From DASSQJ01 sp963773655 (lineage in GTDB: Bacteria > Actinomycetota > Actinomycetes > Actinomycetales > Dermatophilaceae), in assembly GCA_963773655.1 (NCBI GenBank), contig CAVZBX010000003.1, forward strand, positions 124,001 through 188,000: a stretch of 64,000 nt of DNA, given 5' to 3'. This document shows positions 58,758 to 64,000 of the stretch, piece after piece. Under the pieces are notes generated by a model. It was given only the letters and a program-made list of their open reading frames with translations. It was not told the origin of the DNA and searched no databases. Position 1 is the stretch's first letter; each line of letters opens with the position of its first letter. A program made the position numbers and the translations under genes.

Positions 58758-59818
58758 GCGTGTCGGCGACCCCGGACGGCGACGCCGGTGACGGCGCGGC
58801 GACAGCGGACGACACGGGTGTCGGTGCAGCGGCAGCGGACGACACGGGTGTCGGTGCGGCGGCGGCGGACGACAGCGGTGGCGTGCTCGTCACCGGTGGC
58901 AGCGGCTACCTCGGCTCGCTCGTCGTGGCCCGGCTCGCGCAACGCGGGGTGCCCGTGCTCGGACTCGACGTGCGGCCGCCGCGCCGGCGCGTCGACGGGG
59001 TGCGGTACCTGACCGGCGACCTGCGCACCACCGAGCTCGCCCCGCTCCTGCGCGAGCACGCCGTGGGCGCGGTCGTGCACCTCGCGGCGATCGTCGAGCC
59101 CCCTCGGGGGATGGGTGAGGAGGAGCTCGAGGACATCGAGGTGGGCGGCACCCGGCGGGTGGTGGACGCATGCGTGGCGGCGGGGGTGCGCCACCTCACC
59201 GTGACGAGCTCGGGGGCGGCCTACGGCTACCACCCCCGCAACGACGGGCACCTGCTGACCGAGGACGAGTCGACCCCCGGCAGCCCGGAGTTCGCGTACT
59301 CGCGGCACAAGGCGGCGGTCGAGCGCGTGGTCGAGCGCTCGCGACGGCTGCACCCCTCACTCGGCATCCTCCTCCTCCGGCCCGGCACCATCATCGGCGC
59401 GGGCACCGACAACCAGATCACCGCGCTCTTCACCGGCCGGGTGCTGCTGACCTTGCGCGAGAGCGACGGCCCGTTCGTCTTCGTCTGGGACGAGGACGTC
59501 GCGGAGGTGGTCGTGGAGGGCGTCCTGCACCGCCGCACCGGCACCTACAACGTCGCCGGCGACGGGGTGATGACGATGAGCGACATCGCCGCCGTCGAGG
59601 GCGCCCGGCTGGTCCGCGTGCCCGCTGCTGCGCTGCGCCGCGTGCTCGCCGTGACGAGCCGGCTGGGCGTCGGCCGCTACGGCCCGGAGCAGGTGCGCTT
59701 CCTCCTCCACCGGCCGGTGCTCGACAACACCCGGCTGCGCCGCGACTTCCCGGGCCTGCCGACGCGCACGACCCGGGAGGCCTACGAGGTGTTCCGGCAG
59801 GGGCGCGTCCGTGGCTAG
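58754..59818 (+). CDS. NAD-dependent epimerase/dehydratase (extended SDR)
   Basis: A 354-residue protein. GGVLVTGGSGYLGSLVVARL is the NAD site (about residues 36-55), VVHLAAIVEPP and TVTSSGAAYGYHP follow, and the catalytic Y-x-x-x-K is YSRHK. The first 35 residues come from a 30-bp tandem repeat (ADDTGVGAAA) and are probably disordered. The ATG overlaps the ThDP gene stop (ATGA). It may reduce or epimerise a product of the ThDP enzyme. Confidence 0.88.
   Translation: MSVSATPDGDAGDGAATADDTGVGAAAADDTGVGAAAADDSGGVLVTGGSGYLGSLVVARLAQRGVPVLGLDVRPPRRRVDGVRYLTGDLRTTELAPLLREHAVGAVVHLAAIVEPPRGMGEEELEDIEVGGTRRVVDACVAAGVRHLTVTSSGAAYGYHPRNDGHLLTEDESTPGSPEFAYSRHKAAVERVVERSRRLHPSLGILLLRPGTIIGAGTDNQITALFTGRVLLTLRESDGPFVFVWDEDVAEVVVEGVLHRRTGTYNVAGDGVMTMSDIAAVEGARLVRVPAAALRRVLAVTSRLGVGRYGPEQVRFLLHRPVLDNTRLRRDFPGLPTRTTREAYEVFRQGRVRG
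58805..58881. repeat. 30-bp tandem repeat inside the epimerase gene
   Basis: About 2.5 copies of a 30-bp unit start at 58805, 58835 and 58865, the first two nearly identical. Each unit encodes ADDTGVGAAA-like residues in frame, so copy number changes would not shift the frame. A candidate VNTR. Confidence 0.8.
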
Positions 59819-59828
59819 GGTGCGCGGC

Positions 59829-60644
59829 ATGCCAGGTCGTGCCGCGCCGCGCTCGTTCGCCGGCGACGTCGCCGTGGTCACCGGCGCCGGCGGCCAGATC
59901 GGCCGTGCGGTGCTCGAGCGGCTCACCGCGGCCGGCGCCGCCGCCGTGGGCCTCGACCTGCCCGCCGCCTGCCCCGGCGGCGACGCGCGGTTCCTCCCGT
60001 GCGACGTCACCGACGAGGGTCAGGTGCGTGCGGTCGTCGAGGAGGTGGGCCGACGCCACGGGCGGATCGACCTGCTCGTGCACAGCGCCGCGCTGTCGGC
60101 CGTCGGCCTGTTCGAGGACCACGACGTGGCCACCCACCGGCGGGTCATGGAGGTCACCCACCTCGGCGTCGTGTCCGTCACGCTCGCCGCCCTGCCGCTG
60201 CTGCGCGCCGCCCACGGCCGGGTGGTGCTCATCGGGTCGGTGGCCGGCTTCGCACCGGTGCTGGGGCGGCCGCCGTACGTCGCCGCCAAGCACGCGGTGA
60301 CCGGGCTGTTCGAGACGCTGCGCCCCGAGCTCGCCGAGCAGGGCGTCGCGGTCACCGTGTGCCACCCCACCTTCGTCACCGGGGGCATGGCCGAGGCGGT
60401 GGGCCGCGCCCAGGGGCACGCCCGCGCCACCTCGGGCGAGGAGCTCACCCCCGACGACGTCGCCGCCGCCCTCCTCGACGGCGTGGCACGCGGCCGCGAG
60501 ACGGTGCTCGTCGGGCGCACCGCGAAGCTCGCCTGGGTGGTCTCGCGCCACCTGCCGCGCACCTACCGCGCCCTGATGACCCGCCGGCTGCGCTCGTCCG
60601 AGGGCGCCGCCACCGCGACCCAGCCGACAGGAGACCGCGGATGA
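59829..60644 (+). CDS. SDR family NAD(P)-dependent oxidoreductase
   Basis: A 271-residue classical SDR: VAVVTGAGGQIGRAVLERLT (cofactor), CDVTDEGQVRAVVEEVGRRH, LLVHSAALSAVG, GRVVLIGSVAGFAPVLGRPP with the catalytic Ser, and YVAAKHAVTGLFETL with Y-x-x-x-K. Starts at ATG 59829 or at GTG 59811, which would overlap the epimerase stop. Its stop overlaps the BASS transporter gene (ATGA). Together with the epimerase it supplies two dehydrogenase steps to the operon. Confidence 0.9.
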   Translation: MPGRAAPRSFAGDVAVVTGAGGQIGRAVLERLTAAGAAAVGLDLPAACPGGDARFLPCDVTDEGQVRAVVEEVGRRHGRIDLLVHSAALSAVGLFEDHDVATHRRVMEVTHLGVVSVTLAALPLLRAAHGRVVLIGSVAGFAPVLGRPPYVAAKHAVTGLFETLRPELAEQGVAVTVCHPTFVTGGMAEAVGRAQGHARATSGEELTPDDVAAALLDGVARGRETVLVGRTAKLAWVVSRHLPRTYRALMTRRLRSSEGAATATQPTGDRG

Positions 60645-61582
60645 TCCACGCCGAGGACGTCGACACCATCCGGATCGCGTTCGACGAGTCGTCCCAGACC
60701 CTGCTGCGCATCGTCATCGCGGCCATCCTCTTCGGCATCGCGCTCGACACCCGCGTCGAGGACTTCAAGCTCGCGGCGAAGCGGCCGAAGGTCATCGCCC
60801 TCGGTGTCGGCCTGCAGTTCCTCGTCCTTCCGGCACTCACCTTCCTCCTCACCCTGCTCCTCGGCGTCCAGGGGTCGGTGGCGCTCGGGATGATCCTCGT
60901 CGCGTGCTGCCCTCCGGGGAACGTGTCGAACATCGTCACCCACCAGGCCCGCGGCGACGTCGCGCTGTCGGTGTCGATGACCGCGGTGGCGAACCTGCTC
61001 GCCATCGTGCTCATGCCGCTGAACTTCGCCCTCTGGGGCGGCCTGCACCCGACCGGCGGGGAGATGATGCGGGCGCTGGAGCTCGAGGCCTCACAGATGC
61101 TCACCGAGGTGGGGATCGTCATCGGCATCCCCTTCCTCGTGGGCCTCACGGTGCGGCACTTCTTCCCGGGGGTCGCGAAGCCGGCGGGCCGGATCATCGG
61201 TCCGGTGGCGTTCCTCGCCCTCGGTGGGCTGATCGTCGTGGCACTCGCCAACAACTGGGCGCTGTTCGTCGGCTACATCGGCATCGTCGTCGTCGCGGTG
61301 TTCCTCCACGACGCGCTCGCCCTCGGGTTGGGGTACGCGGCCGGGAAGGCGACGCGGCTCCCCGACCGCAGCGTGCGGGCGATGACCTTCGAGGTCGGGA
61401 TCCGCAACGCCGGGCTGGGGCTGCTGCTGGTGTTCACCTCGTTCGGTGGGCTCGGCGGGATGGCGCTCGTCGCCGCGTGGTGGGGCATCTGGGACATCAT
61501 CGCGGCGCTGACGGTCGCCCGGATCTGGCGCCGGCGCATCCCGCGCGACCTGCCGGCCGAGCCGGTCGCCGCACCCGCCTGA
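60641..61582 (+). CDS. BASS family (bile-acid:sodium symporter-like) transporter
   Basis: A 313-residue membrane protein with about ten helices. Signatures include VALGVGLQFLVLPALTFLLT-like IALGVGLQFLVLPALTFLLT, ILVACCPPGNVSNIVTHQAR (the crossover P-G-N motif that binds sodium) and AMTFEVGIRNAGLGLLLVFT. Bacterial BASS proteins move organic acids such as 2-oxoacids, pantoate or bile acids. It closes the PucR-linked operon and probably imports the pathway substrate. CAGGAGA precedes the ATG. Confidence 0.92.
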   Translation: MIHAEDVDTIRIAFDESSQTLLRIVIAAILFGIALDTRVEDFKLAAKRPKVIALGVGLQFLVLPALTFLLTLLLGVQGSVALGMILVACCPPGNVSNIVTHQARGDVALSVSMTAVANLLAIVLMPLNFALWGGLHPTGGEMMRALELEASQMLTEVGIVIGIPFLVGLTVRHFFPGVAKPAGRIIGPVAFLALGGLIVVALANNWALFVGYIGIVVVAVFLHDALALGLGYAAGKATRLPDRSVRAMTFEVGIRNAGLGLLLVFTSFGGLGGMALVAAWWGIWDIIAALTVARIWRRRIPRDLPAEPVAAPA

Positions 61583-61695
61583 CCCCGGCCGACGCCCCCC
61601 TTCCCCGTGGATGTGGGTGAGGATCTGCGCCCGGGCGACGGTTCACTCCCACGTTCCGGGGGAGCGGGAGGGCCCATCTGTGCTCTGATGCTGCG

Positions 61696-62445
61696 ATGAG
61701 GGACCTCCACGCCGGTCGCGTGGCCGTCGTCACCGGCGGCGCCCGTGGCATCGGGCTCGCTGTCCTCGAGGCGGTCGCAGCCCGCGGGGTCGGCGTGTTC
61801 TGCGTCGACCACCCCGCCGCCGACTTCTCCGCCGCCGAGCGGACCTGGGCCGCGGCCGGAGTCCCCGGCGCGCACGCCCCGGCCGACGTACGGGACCAGG
61901 GGGCGGTCCGCGACGCCGTGGCCCGCGCGGCGGACCTCGGCCCGGTCTCCTACGCCGTCAACTGCGCCGGCATCGACGACCTCACCGAGGCGGCCGGGAT
62001 GACCGCCGAGGACTGGGCACGCGTCGTCGACACCGACCTCGCGGGCGTGATGTTCGCCTGCCAGGCCGAGCACGCCCTGCTGCTCGGGCGCGGGGGGTCG
62101 GTGGTCAACATCGCCTCGATGTCGGGCCACGTCGTCAACCGCGGCGTCACCCACGCCGCATACAGCGCCGCCAAGGCCGGAGTCATCCACCTGAGCCGGG
62201 CGCTGGCGGTCGAGTGGGCGCCCCTCGGGATCCGGGTCAACTCGGTGAGCCCGGGCTACACGTTGACCACCATGACCCGCCGCAACCCCCCCGAGGTCAA
62301 CGCCGCCTTCGCGGCCCAGACCCCCCTCGGTCGGCTCGCCGACGTCGAGGAGGTGGCGGAGCCGGTCGTGTTCCTCCTGGGCGACGGCGCGTCGTTCGTC
62401 ACCGGCACCGACCTGCTCGTCGACGGCGGCTTCACGGCCTGGTGA
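61696..62445 (+). CDS. SDR family oxidoreductase, polyol/sugar-dehydrogenase-like
   Basis: A 249-residue SDR: VAVVTGGARGIGLAVLEAVA, VNCAGIDDLTEAAG, IASMSGHVVNRGVTHAAYSA including the Ser, and the Y-x-x-x-K in AYSAAKAGVIHLSRALAVEW, followed by GIRVNSVSPGYT. The last pattern is common in mannitol/arabinitol-type dehydrogenases, but the substrate is open. It starts 113 nt after the BASS gene in the same direction and could be a further operon member or separate. Confidence 0.9.
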   Translation: MRDLHAGRVAVVTGGARGIGLAVLEAVAARGVGVFCVDHPAADFSAAERTWAAAGVPGAHAPADVRDQGAVRDAVARAADLGPVSYAVNCAGIDDLTEAAGMTAEDWARVVDTDLAGVMFACQAEHALLLGRGGSVVNIASMSGHVVNRGVTHAAYSAAKAGVIHLSRALAVEWAPLGIRVNSVSPGYTLTTMTRRNPPEVNAAFAAQTPLGRLADVEEVAEPVVFLLGDGASFVTGTDLLVDGGFTAW

Positions 62446-62458
62446 GGTGCTGCTGCCG

Positions 62459-63007
62459 CTACGAGGGGTCGCGCAGCTTGCCGCTGCGGGCCAGCTCGGG
62501 GTCGGTGCACGAGGAGAGGTCGAAGCAGCACGGGCGCCGCTTGCCGTGGTCGAGCTTGTCGATGCTCACCTCCACGCGGCGCTGCCGGGTGCCGGGGCTG
62601 CGCGTCGCCTGCACCCAGCGCACCCACTCCCACCTGGCCATCGGGGTGATGTCCTGCCAGGTCTCGCGGATGCGCTCCGGCGCGGCCGACAGCGCGCCGG
62701 CCAGGTCGTCGGGGAGCTCCGGCTCGGGCCACCGGTCGGCCACCTCGAGGGTGAGCTCGGCGGTGTCACCGGGGCCGAGGCAGCACGCCCTCCTGAGGTC
62801 CTCACCGACCCGGACCCAGTGGCCGCGCCGGCCGTCGGGCTCGACGACGGTGTCGAACCGGTGGCCGTCGAGGGTGGCGTGCACCGCCACCTGCCCGCGC
62901 GAGGGCAGCGCGGCGCTCGCGTCGTCGGGCAGGCGCACGAGCACGGTGTCGTCGATGGCGGCCAGCGCGGCCTCGAACCGGATGGTGTCGCGGACGTCGG
63001 TGGGCAT
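62459..63007 (-). CDS. DUF1905/YdeI-like protein
   Basis: A 182-residue protein. Residues about 8-95 are a DUF1905 barrel (TIRFEAALAAIDDTVLVRLP and RRACCLGPGDTAELTLEVAD), then a YdeI-like helical C-terminus (PDDLAGALSAAPERIRETWQ and WVRWVQATRSPGTRQRRVEV, ending with KRRPCCFD). YdeI of E. coli is linked to bacteriocin protection; the role here is unknown. Convergent with the SDR gene. Confidence 0.85.
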   Translation of the reverse strand: MPTDVRDTIRFEAALAAIDDTVLVRLPDDASAALPSRGQVAVHATLDGHRFDTVVEPDGRRGHWVRVGEDLRRACCLGPGDTAELTLEVADRWPEPELPDDLAGALSAAPERIRETWQDITPMARWEWVRWVQATRSPGTRQRRVEVSIDKLDHGKRRPCCFDLSSCTDPELARSGKLRDPS

Positions 63008-63168
63008 GGTGGTCGGTGACCTCCGTGGGGCTCGCACGACCCGCCGCGGGCGTCGGCGGGTCCTCGGGGCCCCTCGAGGCTAGTCCACCCGCGGCACGCG
63101 CAGGAGCTCCCACGGCACCGCGGAGCTTCCGGGAGCCGGGTGAGCTCCTGCGTGGCGGTGCCACCGCC

Positions 63169-63786
63169 TCACCGGGAGGCGGCGAGTCCTCCATCCACCC
63201 GCTCGGCACGCTCCTTCAGGCCCAGCAGCATCCGCCGCATCATCGGGAAGTCACCGAGCTCCATGAGCAGCACCGTGAGGGGCAGCATGGGGCCGCGCTC
63301 GTAGCGTGCCTTGAGCCGGGTGACCAGCCTGGTGCCCGTGCCGAACGGGGTCAGCACCCAGGCCCACGTGGAGTCGGGCTTCGCCCACACCAGGACGTTC
63401 GGCGCCTCGGCTCGCGCCACCCGGAAGGCGGTGCGTTCGTCCGGCGGCGAGGCCATCGGTGCGGCCACGTCGCCCACCGCCACGTCCTGGAACTGCGGCA
63501 GCACCGCGTCCGCGCTCGGCCGCCCCAGGTTGTCGATCAGGTCGTAGGAGTAGAAGCCGGCCCGGCCGAACCCGGTCTGCACCAGCCACGGCCAGACCCG
63601 CTCCGGCGGCGCGGCGATCGTGATCGCCCGGGTCGCGACGAACGCGGCGCCCGGCAGGATGCCGTCGCCCGGCATGGGTGCGACGACCTCGGCGTCGGTG
63701 GCCCCCCACCGCAGGTGCCGGGCGCGGTACACCGGCGCCGCGACCGCCAGGACCGCGACGCCGACCACTACGGCGGCCCGCCCCAC
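63169..63786 (-). CDS. SRPBCC-family protein with N-terminal membrane anchor
   Basis: A 205-residue protein: an N-terminal hydrophobic segment (VVVGVAVLAVAAPVYRARHL) then an SRPBCC-like ligand fold beginning ATRAITIAAPPERVWPWLVQ, with GRAGFYSYDLIDNLGRPSAD and WVLTPFGTGTRLVTRLKARY. Found widely in actinomycetes without assigned function. Start GTG. Confidence 0.85.
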   Translation of the reverse strand: MGRAAVVVGVAVLAVAAPVYRARHLRWGATDAEVVAPMPGDGILPGAAFVATRAITIAAPPERVWPWLVQTGFGRAGFYSYDLIDNLGRPSADAVLPQFQDVAVGDVAAPMASPPDERTAFRVARAEAPNVLVWAKPDSTWAWVLTPFGTGTRLVTRLKARYERGPMLPLTVLLMELGDFPMMRRMLLGLKERAERVDGGLAASR

Positions 63787-63898
63787 GACTCGACGCTACG
63801 CCGCGGGCGCCCCCGCCGGCCGGCGACGTGACCGACGGCGCAGCCGCACTGGCTCCGCGACCGGAGAAGCCGGGGTGGCGGCACCGGTTCCGCCGGTC

Positions 63899-63912
63899 CC
63901 GGGTCGACCCGG
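63899..63912. other. Perfect 14-bp palindrome near the right edge
   Basis: CCGGGTCGACCCGG reads the same on both strands; it lies between two minus-strand genes and is followed by a 6-bp G/C hairpin. Possible operator or terminator element of the gene that enters from the right. Confidence 0.4.
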
Positions 63913-63946
63913 CGGGCGCGTCGCCGCCCGGCGGCGCGTCACCGTC

Positions 63947-64000
63947 TCAGTCGTGGGGCGCCCGGAGGGCACGTACCGTGCGGATGCCGCGCCGCGCCAG
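63947..64000 (-). CDS. C-terminal end of a gene entering from the right edge
   Basis: The last 17 codons and stop of a minus-strand frame, reading LARRGIRTVRALRAPHD, can be seen at the window edge. The basic helix followed by a short tail fits a real C-terminus, but the fragment is too short to identify. Confidence 0.35.
   Translation of the reverse strand: MARRGIRTVRALRAPHD

Noticed and set aside
1..64000. CRISPR arrays, rRNA and tRNA genes, prophage or biosynthetic megaenzymes
   Set aside because: No regularly spaced repeats, no recognisable RNA-gene sequence, no phage structural genes and no polyketide or peptide synthetase domains were seen.

Overview
The window is a contiguous piece of a very GC-rich chromosome with tightly packed, short-spaced genes, many GTG starts and many 1-4 nt ATGA/GTGA/TGATG overlaps. 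Gene content (DUF222-HNH protein, DUF1918/DUF1876 protein, PPOX-class oxidoreductase, LutABC, NSS transporter with MetS subunit, TIGR03086-type protein) points to an actinomycete, most likely a Micrococcales member of the Intrasporangiaceae type; the genus is an inference. About 66 protein-coding genes are called. I see no rRNA, tRNA, CRISPR array, insertion sequence or prophage. No gene-free stretch exceeds 300 bases.

Layout. 1-2.7 kb: a sugar ABC importer (binding protein, two permeases, no ATPase). 2.8-9.6 kb: SPFH protein, ICMT-like methyltransferase, ECF41-type sigma factor with DUF1059 protein, LysR regulator, DinB protein, methyltransferase, class V aminotransferase. 9.7-18.2 kb: mixed metabolic and unknown genes (DUF3754, DUF1918-DUF1876, NYN protein, two alpha/beta hydrolases, sterol-desaturase-like enzyme, ACT protein, DUF72, methyltransferase). 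18.3-29.6 kb: a large FAD/Fe-S 2-hydroxyacid dehydrogenase, arginine deiminase, NSS transporter plus MetS, SGNH hydrolase, an iodotyrosine-deiminase-like flavoprotein and GlpD. 29.8-32.6 kb: a DoxD-like membrane protein overlapping a TusA-like/radical-SAM fusion, divergent from a methyltransferase. 32.7-34.6 kb: DUF222-HNH protein. 36.2-39.1 kb: lutABC. 39.7-42.2 kb: a TetR-DUF429 fusion divergent from an alcohol dehydrogenase with two matching operators. 42.3-47.7 kb: multicopper oxidase, MFS exporter, SnoaL-type ECF sigma factor with partner gene. 47.8-51.7 kb: CtlX, Lrp-type regulator, pxpCBA (5-oxoprolinase). 51.8-55.7 kb: cold-shock protein, PPOX protein, membrane protein plus pseudo-receiver/flavoprotein. 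55.7-61.6 kb: PucR regulator divergent from a four-gene operon (ThDP enzyme, epimerase, SDR, BASS transporter). 61.7-64 kb: SDR, YdeI-like and SRPBCC proteins and a gene end at the right edge.

How it works together. The window leans towards uptake and oxidation of small organic nutrients: sugars (ABC importer), lactate or related 2-hydroxyacids (LutABC and the DLD-type enzyme), glycerol-3-phosphate (GlpD), amino acids and derivatives (NSS transporter, arginine deiminase, CtlX, 5-oxoprolinase), each largely in its own small operon with a local regulator. The best candidates for something undescribed are the TusA-like/radical-SAM/DoxD pair, the TetR-DUF429 fusion, and the PucR-linked ThDP/epimerase/SDR/BASS operon.
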